Notes: generated by a model not told the origin, from the letters alone. A stretch of DNA of 64,000 nt from Hymenobacter jejuensis (GCF_006337165.1 NZ_CP040896.1:4774001-4838000), one strand, 5' to 3'. Shown: positions 32,847 through 41,131, counted from the stretch's first letter. A program made the numbers and translations.

Positions 32847-34517
32847 ATGCCCCTAAATTTCAAATCCATTAACCTGCCAGCGCCACCCAGGCGGACACGT
32901 ACCGCTACGGGCGGCGGGCTTGTGGAAGCTGATTATCAGAACATTACGCTTTATATTCTGATCCTCATCGGTATTGGACTGCGGCTGTTTCAGTTTATCT
33001 ACAATCGCTCCTTCTTTATCGACGAGCTTTTCCTGAACGTCAACATCGTCAAGCTGGATTTCTGGGGCTTGGCCACCCGCACGTTCGAATACCAGCAAAA
33101 AGCCCCGTTGGGCTACCTGTGGGCGGTAAAGCTGCTGACTACAGTGCTGGGCAATTCGGAACAGGTGCTGCGGCTGTTTTCGCTGCTCTGCGGCATCAGT
33201 TCCCTGTTTCTCTTTGTGCCCGTAGCGCGGCATTTTCTCCGGTCCTGGGGCGTGGTTATTGCGGTCGGCGTGCTCTCGATTTCCTACACGTTCATCTACC
33301 ACTCGGTGGAGGCCAAGCAATACTGCACCGAGCTGACGGCCGCCATCCTTGCGCTGTTTCTCTACACGAAATACCACGACCGTACCGACCTAAAATCGCT
33401 GTTGATCTGGGGCGTTGCCGGGGCAATTTTGCTGTGGTTTTCCTTCTCGCTGATATTCATTGCGGCGGGCATTGCCGGGGCCGTTTGCCTCGACGCGTTA
33501 CTGCGGAAAGAGTGGCGCAGGTTCTTTATGTTGCTGATTCCGTTCACGTTGTGGCTGGTGAGCTTTGGCGTGTTGTATTTTTTGTTCGTCCGGAAATTCC
33601 ACGAATCGGCTTGGCTGATTGACTTTTTCAAGCGAGTAGACGATGCCTTCATGCCCTTGCCGCCGGCTTCGGTTTCCGACCTTACCTGGCTTGTCCGCAA
33701 GCCCTACTCCCTCCTCGACCGCCCCCTGGGGCTGATGCTCTATTTTGAGCCCAACGCCGACCATTCCTTTTTGTACTACTTCCTGCGGATGGGCTGGTTG
33801 TATGCGCCCACCATCGTGCTCGGCGCGGTACTGATGTTGCGGAAGAACCGGCTGAATTTCAGCGTTTTAGTACTTCCCGTGCTACTCACGATGGCGGCGT
33901 CCGGCCTGAAGGTTTACCCGTTCCATCAGCGCTTTCTGCTATTTCTGGGGCCGGTTTTCCTGCTGATGCTGGCGTATGGCTTTGAGCGCTTCTGCGCGCT
34001 GTTTCCGCGGCGCTACTCCCTTGTGGCGCTGGGGCTGTTGTTGGTATTGACCCCTGCACTCGTAAACTCAGCCGAGCAAGTCAATGATCCTCACCAGGTT
34101 ATCAAGGACTACAACCGGGAAGTAGTGCTGTTTGTCAACCAGAACTACAAGCCCGGCGACGCGGTGTATGTTTACTGGAACATGCGCCAGGCGTACGAGT
34201 TTTACAAAGCGGCTAACTATTTGAAATTCAATGCTATAGAGGCCAGCTACGTAAAAAACAAGTCCCGCAATCCGGCCGATTACATCAACCACTTAAAACC
34301 CGACTTCAAAGGCTTTAAAGGCAAAAAGCGGCTCTGGTTTATTTACGACACCAACAACCGCGATCCCATCGGCGACTTCATCGATCAGCCCGCATGGTAC
34401 CACGATCAGAAGTTTGTACCGGGCAAATCACTTGAACAGGAATTCTCCAAGATGGGCAAGCAAAAAGCTCATTACCAACTAAATACCTTCAACGCTACCT
34501 TGTTTGAACTGAAGTAG
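32847..34517 (+). CDS. GT-C membrane glycosyltransferase (copy B)
   Basis: A 556-residue paralogue of copy A with the same plan: catalytic D59-E60 in 'NRSFFIDELFLNVNIV', then 'QQKAPLGYLWAVKLL', 'FLFVPVARHFLRSWG', 'YHSVEAKQYCTELTAAILALFLYTKYHD', 'DDAFMPLPPASVSDL', and a soluble C-terminal domain 'FVNQNYKPGDAVYVYWNMRQAYEFYKAA'. Many short blocks are identical between the two copies, including PVARHFLR and DAFMPLPP. It lies 63 bases downstream of UbiA on the same strand, so HAD-UbiA-GT form an operon. It probably transfers a polyprenyl-linked sugar to a periplasmic acceptor. Confidence 0.88.
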   Translation: MPLNFKSINLPAPPRRTRTATGGGLVEADYQNITLYILILIGIGLRLFQFIYNRSFFIDELFLNVNIVKLDFWGLATRTFEYQQKAPLGYLWAVKLLTTVLGNSEQVLRLFSLLCGISSLFLFVPVARHFLRSWGVVIAVGVLSISYTFIYHSVEAKQYCTELTAAILALFLYTKYHDRTDLKSLLIWGVAGAILLWFSFSLIFIAAGIAGAVCLDALLRKEWRRFFMLLIPFTLWLVSFGVLYFLFVRKFHESAWLIDFFKRVDDAFMPLPPASVSDLTWLVRKPYSLLDRPLGLMLYFEPNADHSFLYYFLRMGWLYAPTIVLGAVLMLRKNRLNFSVLVLPVLLTMAASGLKVYPFHQRFLLFLGPVFLLMLAYGFERFCALFPRRYSLVALGLLLVLTPALVNSAEQVNDPHQVIKDYNREVVLFVNQNYKPGDAVYVYWNMRQAYEFYKAANYLKFNAIEASYVKNKSRNPADYINHLKPDFKGFKGKKRLWFIYDTNNRDPIGDFIDQPAWYHDQKFVPGKSLEQEFSKMGKQKAHYQLNTFNATLFELK

Positions 34518-34529
34518 GAGCTTAGCTGA

Positions 34530-34591
34530 GTCGCCATGCAACGGGTCGGACACCTTATCCTCATAAGGTATCCGGCCCGTTGCATGGCGAC
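34530..34591 (+). terminator. Long hairpin after the glycan operon
   Basis: Left arm 34530-34558 (GTCGCCATGCAACGGG...) and right arm 34563-34591 pair over 29 bases with two mismatches and a 4-base loop. It starts 13 bases after the GT stop and has no T run. Confidence 0.7.
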
Positions 34592-34676
34592 CCTGTTCCA
34601 AAAAAGTCAACGTTTAGCTTATCACAAAATGATAATCAAGTACATACTTGCTGTATCATTTGGCAACAGTATCAAG

Positions 34677-35177
34677 TCATGCTACACCATTTGCATCCAT
34701 GCTATACCAACTCCTTTTGGTCAGGTTAAGCTTCACATTAAAGTAACAATTGCCACCATCCGTTACTTCAACTATCCTTTCTTTCCAGTAAGGCTTATCG
34801 TCACAAAAGCAATTAACCCAAACATGCTTTTCCCCCCTTTCATTTGTCCAAATCACTAGTTGCTTTTTGTAAGTTGAAAGGTCAATAACGTAGTTTTCTT
34901 TACGAACAGGAATAGCAGGATAAGCTTTGGCCATCTTTTCCATTTCTTCTTCCTGCAGATGATTAAATTCTATAATGCACGCCTTAAGCAGCGAGTCTAC
35001 TTCATCTAACTCTTTAATAGAAAGGCTCTTATAGCCCCCTGACGGAATAATAACAAAAGATGTCAGTTTCGTTTTGGACTCTACGTACGCTTTTTCAATT
35101 GGCAGTTTATTGGCTTTCTCATCATGAGCCTGGCAACTCGCAAAAAAGAGAAAGCATAAAGCAAGGTACTTTGCCAT
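34677..35177 (-). CDS. AT-rich orphan lipoprotein
   Basis: A 166-residue protein with a lipoprotein signal ('LALCFLFFASCQAHDEK', Cys near residue 15). The mature part is Lys/Glu-rich, with 'LTSFVIIPSGGYKSLSIKELDEVDSLLKACI' and a beta-rich end ('QLVIWTNERGEKHVWVNCFCDD', 'RIVEVTDGGNCYFNVKLNL'). I do not recognise the family. The ATG at 35177 is preferred to a GTG at 35180. Its DNA is clearly richer in A+T, with many AAA, ATA and TTT codons, than the genes on either side, which suggests recent transfer. It ends about 85 bases from the hairpin behind the convergent glycan operon. Confidence 0.75.
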   Translation of the reverse strand: MAKYLALCFLFFASCQAHDEKANKLPIEKAYVESKTKLTSFVIIPSGGYKSLSIKELDEVDSLLKACIIEFNHLQEEEMEKMAKAYPAIPVRKENYVIDLSTYKKQLVIWTNERGEKHVWVNCFCDDKPYWKERIVEVTDGGNCYFNVKLNLTKRSWYSMDANGVA

Positions 35178-35207
35178 CACCCAAGGTGTAAGATTGGTTT
35201 TAGCGCA

Positions 35208-35241
35208 ATAGTGGCGAGAATCCTAAGAAACTCGCCACTAT
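35208..35241 (-). terminator. Terminator after porX
   Basis: ATAGTGGCGAG (35208-35218) and CTCGCCACTAT (35231-35241) are perfect inverted arms around 12 bases, 26 bases after the porX stop on the minus strand. Confidence 0.65.
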
Positions 35242-35266
35242 CTCAGCGTTCAAATATTAGGTTACC

Positions 35267-36835
35267 TTACCCCTTCGGGGTGAGCGTGATGTAGGGAATG
35301 ATAACTTCCTCCAGCGAAATGCCGCCGTGCTGGAACGTGTCCTTGTAGTAGTTCACGTAGTAGTTGTAGTTGTTTGGGTAGGCGAAGAAGTAGTCACCGA
35401 GCGTAAACACGTACGCGGTCGATACATTTTCGCGGGGCAGGAAAATGCGCTCTGGCTTGCGCACCACGTACACATCGCGCGAGTCGTCGAAGCCGAGGTT
35501 TTTGCCGTGCTTATAGCGCAGGTTGGTGTTGGTGTTCCGGTCGCCGACGATTTTGTACGGGCGCTTTACGCGAATCGTGCCGTGGTCGGTGGTGATGATG
35601 AGCTTGCCTTTTTTCTCGGCAATCTGCTGGAGCATTTCATACAGCGGCGAGTGCAGAAACCACGAGCGCGTTAGCGAGCGGTACGCCGACTCGTCGCCGG
35701 CCAGCTCCCGAATCATGGCCATGTCGGTGCGGGCGTGCGAGAGCATATCCACGAAGTTGTAGACGATGACGTTGCACTTGTAGTTGTTGTGCAGGTTCGA
35801 CATCTTACCCAGTAAGTCTTTGCCAGCCTGGAGGTTAGTTACCTTGTTGTAGCTGTATTTGGCTTTCTGGCTGGCCTTCTGGAACATGATTTCCATGAAT
35901 TCCTGCTCGTGCAGGTTCTTGCCTTCGTCGTCGTCGTCGTTGACCCACAGGTTGGGGTACTTCTTCTGGATTTCGCCGGGCATCATGCCCGAGAAGATCG
36001 CGTTGCGGGCATAAGCAGTAGTAGTCGGCAGGATGCTGTAATACATTTCCTCCGAATCCACGGTGAACAGCTCGGCAATGATGGGCTCCAGAATCTTCCA
36101 CTGGTCGTAGCGCAGGTTGTCGATCAGCACAAAGTAAACGGGCGTGTCGCCGGTGTCTTTCAGCAGCGGAAACACGCGCTCCTTGAACAACTGATGCGAC
36201 ATGAGCGGGGCGTCTTTGTCGTCGCCGTTTACCCAGTCTTCGTAATTGTCGGTGATGAAGCGACCGAAGTAGGTGTTAGCCTCGTCCTTCTGCATGTTGA
36301 AGACGTCGGCCATGCTTTTGCCTTCCGTCTCGTCAATCTCTAACTCCCAGTATACCAACTTCTTATACACATCCGCCCACTCCGAGGGCGAAAGGCGATC
36401 GCCGAGCTGCATGCCCAGCTGACGGAAGTCGCGCTGGTAGCTGCTGTTGGTCTTTTCGGAAATCAGGCGCTTGTTGTCGAGCACCCGTTTCACCGACAGC
36501 AATATCTGATTCGGGTTGACGGGCTTGATGAGGTAATCGGCTATTTTAGAGCCAATTGCGTCTTCCATGATGTGTTCTTCCTCGCTCTTGGTGATCATGA
36601 TCACCGGTACTGTAGGGCGAGAAGCTTTAATTTCGGTCAGGGTTTCGAGGCCGGTAAGGCCGGGCATGTTTTCGTCCAGAAATACGATGTCGTAGTTCTG
36701 CTCCTGTACCTGCTCGATGGCATCGGCACCCGAATTTACGCCGGTTACGTCGTAGCCTTTTTCTTTTAGGAAGAGAATATGGGGCTTCAGCAGATCGATT
36801 TCGTCGTCGGCCCAGAGGATGTTGTAGCGTTGCAT
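35267..36835 (-). CDS. porX: PorX: response regulator with PglZ phosphatase domain
   Basis: A 522-residue regulator of the type IX secretion system. The receiver (1-120) has D10-D11, phospho-acceptor D54 ('DIVFLDENMPGLTG') and the Lys of 'YLIKPVNP'. A helical linker follows. The C-terminal PglZ/alkaline-phosphatase-fold domain has 'VYFVLIDNLRYDQWKIL' (metal Asp), 'ILPTTTAYARNAIFSG' (nucleophilic Thr region), 'VYNFVDMLSHARTDM' and 'IITTDHGTIRVKRP' (metal DH). PorX is phosphorylated by PorY in Porphyromonas and acts with an ECF sigma factor. No porY is seen here. It is divergent from the HD-domain gene. The near -7 element TATCCTTG lies at 36864-36857. Confidence 0.93.
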   Translation of the reverse strand: MQRYNILWADDEIDLLKPHILFLKEKGYDVTGVNSGADAIEQVQEQNYDIVFLDENMPGLTGLETLTEIKASRPTVPVIMITKSEEEHIMEDAIGSKIADYLIKPVNPNQILLSVKRVLDNKRLISEKTNSSYQRDFRQLGMQLGDRLSPSEWADVYKKLVYWELEIDETEGKSMADVFNMQKDEANTYFGRFITDNYEDWVNGDDKDAPLMSHQLFKERVFPLLKDTGDTPVYFVLIDNLRYDQWKILEPIIAELFTVDSEEMYYSILPTTTAYARNAIFSGMMPGEIQKKYPNLWVNDDDDEGKNLHEQEFMEIMFQKASQKAKYSYNKVTNLQAGKDLLGKMSNLHNNYKCNVIVYNFVDMLSHARTDMAMIRELAGDESAYRSLTRSWFLHSPLYEMLQQIAEKKGKLIITTDHGTIRVKRPYKIVGDRNTNTNLRYKHGKNLGFDDSRDVYVVRKPERIFLPRENVSTAYVFTLGDYFFAYPNNYNYYVNYYKDTFQHGGISLEEVIIPYITLTPKG

Positions 36836-37146
36836 GTATGGATAGGGTTGGAATTACAAGGATAAAGCCCGGCCAGAGCCAAGCAGGTGAGGCCCTGCGT
36901 CGGCGCATCAGCTTACTCAATAGACTCCAAAGAGCCGGGTGGGTTTAGCACCGTTGCAAATGAAGTTTCGTAAGTAGCTTTACCCCCAATCCCTGAATTT
37001 AAGTTTTACAATTTTTGGCCGTCGAGCTGTATTCGGCATAAGACGCGTACGCTTTCGCTTCCGCACTTGTTCGATCTGCGTATAGACCACCTATTGATTG
37101 CCTAACGGCGGCCCCGGCACCAAACTACCAAAGCGTACGCTCTATT
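36836..37146. other. Divergent spacer between porX and the HD-domain gene
   Basis: A 311-base spacer with no gene. It holds a near -7 element for porX (minus strand TATCCTTG, 36864-36857). It also holds two copies of the palindromic octamer GCGTACGC at 37045-37052 and 37133-37140, extended to an inverted pair GCGTACGCTTT / AAAGCGTACGC. The second copy is 7 bases before the TTG start of the HD gene. Confidence 0.55.
37045..37140. promoter_or_regulatory. Paired GCGTACGC palindromes before the HD gene
   Basis: GCGTACGCTTT at 37045-37055 and its exact inverse AAAGCGTACGC at 37130-37140 flank 74 bases. Each contains the same 8-base palindrome. They may be operators for looping control, or the ends of a small remnant element. 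Confidence 0.4.
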
Positions 37147-38379
37147 TTGAATAAGAAGAAAATCTTTAACGACCCGGTGTACGGCTTTGTCACCGTGCCC
37201 ACCGAACTTCTTTTCGACCTGATTGAACACCCGTATTTCCAGCGGCTGCGGCGCATTCAGCAGCTTGGGCTTACGGGGTTTGTGTACCCCGGCGCGCTGC
37301 ACACGCGCTTTCATCATGCCTTGGGAGCCATGCACCTGATGAGCATGGCCTTGCGCACGCTGAAAGACAAACATATCAAAATTTCGGCCGCCGAGGGCGA
37401 AGCGGCCCTGGCGGCCATTCTGCTGCACGACATTGGTCACGGCCCGCTCTCGCACGCGCTCGAGACGTCCATCTTTCACAAAGTGCCCCACGAGCAACTC
37501 TCGTTGTATTTAATGCAACGGCTCAACAATGAGTTCAACGGCGCACTTACGCTGGCCATCGAAATCTTTCAGGGGAGCTACCACCGGCCGTTTTTTCACC
37601 AACTGGTGAGCAGTCAGCTCGACATGGACCGGCTTGATTATCTCAACCGCGATTCCTTTTATACCGGCGTGCAGGAAGGCCGGCCCGGCGCCGACCGCCT
37701 CATCAAAATGCTCACGGTAGCCGACGAGAAGCTGGTGTTGGAAGAAAAAGCCATTTACAGCATCGAAAACTTTTTGGTGAGCCGCCGTCTCATGTACTGG
37801 CAAGTGTATTTGCACAAGACGGTTACGAGCGCCGAGCAGATGATCATTCGCATCATGCAGCGCGCCCGCGACCTGGCGCGCACGGGGCACGCGCTGCCAG
37901 CCTCGCCCGACTTGCAGTACTTTTTGGCCAAGCCCGTCAGCCTGCTGGACTTTGAGCAAGATGACACCATTCTGCAACGCTTTGTGCAACTGGACGATAC
38001 GGATGTGTGGAGCGCCGTAAAAATGTGGGCCAACCACCCCGATAAAGTACTGAGCTATATGTCGCGCAGCATGCTGGATCGTCATTTGTTTAAGATCGTC
38101 TTGCAGAGCGAGCCCTTCGACGAGGAGTTTCAACTAGGCGTGGTAGAACTGATCGCAGACCATTTCCAATTGCCGCCTGACGAAGCCAAGCTCCTCATGC
38201 TCACGGGCCGCATCAGCAACAATGCCTACGATGCCGATGGCAAAGACACCATCGACGTGCTCACCAAGCGCGGCCGGGTGGTCAACGTGGCTGAGGCATC
38301 CGATTTGCCCAACATCCGCGCGTTAAGCCAGCGCGTAGAGAAACACTACATCTGCTACCCAAAGGAAATTGCGCAGTAA
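37147..38379 (+). CDS. HD-domain phosphohydrolase (SAMHD1/dGTPase-like)
   Basis: A 410-residue HD-domain protein. The core starts 'KIFNDPVYGFVTVPTELLFDLIEHPYFQRLRRIQQLG', followed by the metal ligands H in 'HTRFHHALGAMHLM', the HD pair in 'AAILLHDIGHGPLSHALE', and the Asp of 'QLDMDRLDYLNRDSFYTG'. This matches deoxynucleotide triphosphohydrolase-like proteins common in Bacteroidota. No ATG is near the conserved start; TTG at 37147 is the most likely start. It is followed by lpxD, and in other Bacteroidota a similar gene lies between porX and lpxD. The natural substrate is unknown. Confidence 0.88.
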   Translation: MNKKKIFNDPVYGFVTVPTELLFDLIEHPYFQRLRRIQQLGLTGFVYPGALHTRFHHALGAMHLMSMALRTLKDKHIKISAAEGEAALAAILLHDIGHGPLSHALETSIFHKVPHEQLSLYLMQRLNNEFNGALTLAIEIFQGSYHRPFFHQLVSSQLDMDRLDYLNRDSFYTGVQEGRPGADRLIKMLTVADEKLVLEEKAIYSIENFLVSRRLMYWQVYLHKTVTSAEQMIIRIMQRARDLARTGHALPASPDLQYFLAKPVSLLDFEQDDTILQRFVQLDDTDVWSAVKMWANHPDKVLSYMSRSMLDRHLFKIVLQSEPFDEEFQLGVVELIADHFQLPPDEAKLLMLTGRISNNAYDADGKDTIDVLTKRGRVVNVAEASDLPNIRALSQRVEKHYICYPKEIAQ

Positions 38380-38571
38380 ATAGTGGCGTATTCTTCTGAG
38401 AAAGCCGCGAGTCACGACAATTCATAATTATCTGACAATCATATTATTACAAAAATGCTCTTTCCCTCAACTTATCTCTCCTACTTGCTGCGTTTTCGTG
38501 TTGCTTCTCGCCTTGGCCGAGCAGTTGGCAACTCGCATCGGGCAATCGGCAACTGATAAGCCTCAACTCAT

Positions 38572-38579
38572 TACTTTTG
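38572..38579 (+). promoter_or_regulatory. -7 promoter element abutting the lpxD start
   Basis: TACTTTTG, an exact TAnnTTTG match, ends only 4 bases before the lpxD ATG at 38584. If used, transcription would begin at or next to the start codon, giving a leaderless mRNA. Confidence 0.6.
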
Positions 38580-38583
38580 CGCG

Positions 38584-39624
38584 ATGGAATTTACCGTAGG
38601 CCAGATAGCAGAAGTGCTGCGCGGCGCCGTAGAAGGCGATGCGACGCAGCGCATTGACCGGCTGGCAAAAATCGAAGAAGCCCAGGCCGGCGCCCTCTCC
38701 TTTTTGGCCAACTCCAAATACGAACACTACCTCTATACCACGGGCGCGTCGGCCGTGATTGTGGCGCACTCGCTGGTGTTGCGCCAGCCTGTCGCGGCGG
38801 CCCTGATCCGAGTAGACGACCCGTATTCCAGCTTCACTACGCTGCTTGAGTTTTACCAGCAGGCCAGCCGCACCGGCCGGCGCGGCGTGGAAGAGCCTTC
38901 TTTTGTAGGGGCCAACAGCGAGATCGGCGAAAACCACTACCGCGGCGCCTTTTCGTACATCGGCGAAGGGTGCCGGATTGGCCGCGACGTACTGATTTTT
39001 CCGCAGGCTTACATTGGCGATCGCTGCCAAATCGGTGATGGCACTATTATTTATGCCGGCGCCAAAATTTACGCCGATACCGTGATTGGGGCGCGCTGCA
39101 CTATTCATGCGGGCGCCGTGCTGGGCTCCGACGGCTTTGGCTTTGCGCCGCAAGCCGACGGCTCGTACCGCACCATCCCACAAATTGGCAACGTGGTACT
39201 GGAAGACAACGTGAGCGTCGGAGCCAATACCACCATCGACTGTGCCACTATGGGTTCGACCGTCATCCGGGAAGGCTCCAAAATTGACAACTTAGTACAA
39301 CTGGCTCATAATGTGGAGATTGGCCGCCACACAGTCGTTGCCGCCCAGACCGGTGTTTCGGGCTCAACCAAAATCGGTGACTTCTGCGTGCTGGCCGGGC
39401 AGGCTGGCATTGCCGGGCACCTGACGCTGGCCAACCGCACCACCGTCACGGCCCAATCGGGCGTGGGCAAATCCATCAAAACGGAAGGCGTCTTTCTGCA
39501 AGGCTCGCCGGCATTCAGCCTGCGCGACAGCCTACGGGCGAACGCCATTTTCCGCCATTTGCCCGATTTGGAACGCCGCCTTGATGCTTTGGAACATCAA
39601 AATACCCAACCGGAAAACTCCTAG
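38584..39624 (+). CDS. lpxD: UDP-3-O-acylglucosamine N-acyltransferase LpxD
   Basis: A 346-residue enzyme of lipid A synthesis that adds the N-linked hydroxyacyl chain to UDP-3-O-acyl-glucosamine. The N-terminal uridine-binding domain has 'GALSFLANSKYEHYLYTTGASAVIV'. The left-handed beta helix of hexapeptide repeats starts near residue 105 ('IGENHYRGAFSYIGEGCRIG') and runs to 'AGIAGHLTLANRTTVTAQSGV'. The catalytic His is in 'NLVQLAHNVEIG'. The C-terminal helix 'RHLPDLERRLDALEHQ' is typical. It starts the plus-strand lipid A gene group lpxD-lpxC/fabZ-lpxA. Confidence 0.95.
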   Translation: MEFTVGQIAEVLRGAVEGDATQRIDRLAKIEEAQAGALSFLANSKYEHYLYTTGASAVIVAHSLVLRQPVAAALIRVDDPYSSFTTLLEFYQQASRTGRRGVEEPSFVGANSEIGENHYRGAFSYIGEGCRIGRDVLIFPQAYIGDRCQIGDGTIIYAGAKIYADTVIGARCTIHAGAVLGSDGFGFAPQADGSYRTIPQIGNVVLEDNVSVGANTTIDCATMGSTVIREGSKIDNLVQLAHNVEIGRHTVVAAQTGVSGSTKIGDFCVLAGQAGIAGHLTLANRTTVTAQSGVGKSIKTEGVFLQGSPAFSLRDSLRANAIFRHLPDLERRLDALEHQNTQPENS

Positions 39625-39736
39625 CTTTGCACTTCCCTTTAGAGATGCGAACTAAGGCGTGAGCAGTAAGACGATTTCTGCCTTTTGAAATTGTTCTTTT
39701 CTCTCTTCCTAGTTCTCGTTTCGCGCTTCCCTACTG

Positions 39737-41131
39737 ATGAACGACAAGCAACATACGATTAAGGCGCCGGTGACCGTGAGCGGCATTGGCCTGCACACGG
39801 GCGTTGAGGCCACCATGACCTTCTGCCCCGCGCCCATCAACCACGGATACAAATTCCAGCGCATCGACCTGCCCGGCAAGCCCATCGTGGATGCCGACGT
39901 TGACAACGTAGTGGATCTGTCGCGCGGTACGACCATCGAGCAAAACGGCGCCCGCGTCAATACGGTGGAGCACACCTTGGCGGCGCTGGTAGGCTTGCAA
40001 ATCGACAACGTCCTGATTCAACTCGATGGGCCTGAGCCGCCCATCATGGATGGTTCGTCGTATGAGTTCATCCGGCCCCTGCAAGAAGTGGGTTTGGAAG
40101 AGCAGAATGCGCTGCGCAACTACTTCGAAATTCCCGACGAAATCCGCTTTGTGGATAATGGCCGGGCGGTGGAAATTGCGGCCCTCCCGCTCAACGATTA
40201 CCGCGTAACGGTAATGGTCGATTATAATTCGCCGGTGCTGGGCTCGCAGCATGCCTCGCTCAACGACATCACGCATTTTGCCACGGAAATAGCTTCGTCA
40301 CGCACGTTCTGTTTTCTGCATGAGCTAGAGGCGCTTTACAAGCAAAACCTCATCAAGGGCGGCGATTTGAGCAATGCCATCGTGGTCGTGGATCGCGTGG
40401 TGAGCGAAGAAGAACTGAGCGACTTGGCCACCATGCTGGGCAAGCCCAAAGTAGCGGTCAAGAAAGAAGGCATCCTGAACAACGTCGATCTGCGGCACAA
40501 AAACGAGCCCGCCCGCCACAAACTGCTCGATTTGGTAGGCGACTTGGCGTTGGTAGGCCGTCCGCTGAAAGGCCAGATTCTGGCGGCTCGGCCGGGTCAC
40601 GCCGCTAACGTAGCGTTTGCCAAGCGGATCAAGAAGAAGATGATGGAGGCTGATACCAGTCCCGTTCCGACTTACGATCCGTCGCGGACGCCGGTTATGG
40701 ACATCAACCAGATTTCTGCCACGCTACCGCACCGCTACCCGTTCCTGCTGATCGACAAGATCATTCATCTGGATACCGTGACGGTTACCAGCGTCAAGAA
40801 CGTGACCATGAACGAGCAGTTCTTCCAGGGTCACTTTCCTGGCAACCCCGTTATGCCCGGCGTGATTCAGATTGAAGCAATGGCCCAAACCGGCGGCATC
40901 CTGGTGCTGAATACTGTGCCGGATCCGGAAAACTACTGGACCTATTTCTTAGGCATCGAAAACTGCCGTTTCCGCAAGAAGGTGATCCCCGGCGACACCA
41001 TCATTTTCCGCTGCTCGCTGCTGGCTCCCGTCAAGCGCGGCATCGCCAAAATGAAGGGCCAAGCCTTCGTGAACGGCAAAGTGGTGATGGAAGCCGAAAT
41101 GAGCGCCGCCATTGTCCGCAAAGACGCCTAA
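39737..41131 (+). CDS. lpxC/fabZ: Bifunctional LpxC-FabZ fusion
   Basis: A 464-residue fusion. Residues 1 to about 310 are LpxC, the zinc UDP-3-O-acyl-GlcNAc deacetylase committing step of lipid A. Evidence is 'ISGIGLHTGVEATMTFCPAP' (as 'VSGIGLHTG'), zinc His in 'VNTVEHTLAALVG', and 'LRHKNEPARHKLLDLVGDLALVG' with the second His and Asp. Residues from about 322 are FabZ, the 3-hydroxyacyl-ACP dehydratase, with the hot-dog motifs 'LPHRYPFLLIDKII' and 'FQGHFPGNPVMPGVIQIEAMAQ' (catalytic His and Glu). The fusion is known from Bacteroidota and links fatty-acid and lipid A supply. Confidence 0.96.
   Translation: MNDKQHTIKAPVTVSGIGLHTGVEATMTFCPAPINHGYKFQRIDLPGKPIVDADVDNVVDLSRGTTIEQNGARVNTVEHTLAALVGLQIDNVLIQLDGPEPPIMDGSSYEFIRPLQEVGLEEQNALRNYFEIPDEIRFVDNGRAVEIAALPLNDYRVTVMVDYNSPVLGSQHASLNDITHFATEIASSRTFCFLHELEALYKQNLIKGGDLSNAIVVVDRVVSEEELSDLATMLGKPKVAVKKEGILNNVDLRHKNEPARHKLLDLVGDLALVGRPLKGQILAARPGHAANVAFAKRIKKKMMEADTSPVPTYDPSRTPVMDINQISATLPHRYPFLLIDKIIHLDTVTVTSVKNVTMNEQFFQGHFPGNPVMPGVIQIEAMAQTGGILVLNTVPDPENYWTYFLGIENCRFRKKVIPGDTIIFRCSLLAPVKRGIAKMKGQAFVNGKVVMEAEMSAAIVRKDA

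Noticed and set aside
38454..38555. Short frame (33 codons) upstream of lpxD
   Set aside because: It ends in repeated GGCAATCGGCAACTG-type sequence, shows no domain, and lies over the lpxD promoter region.
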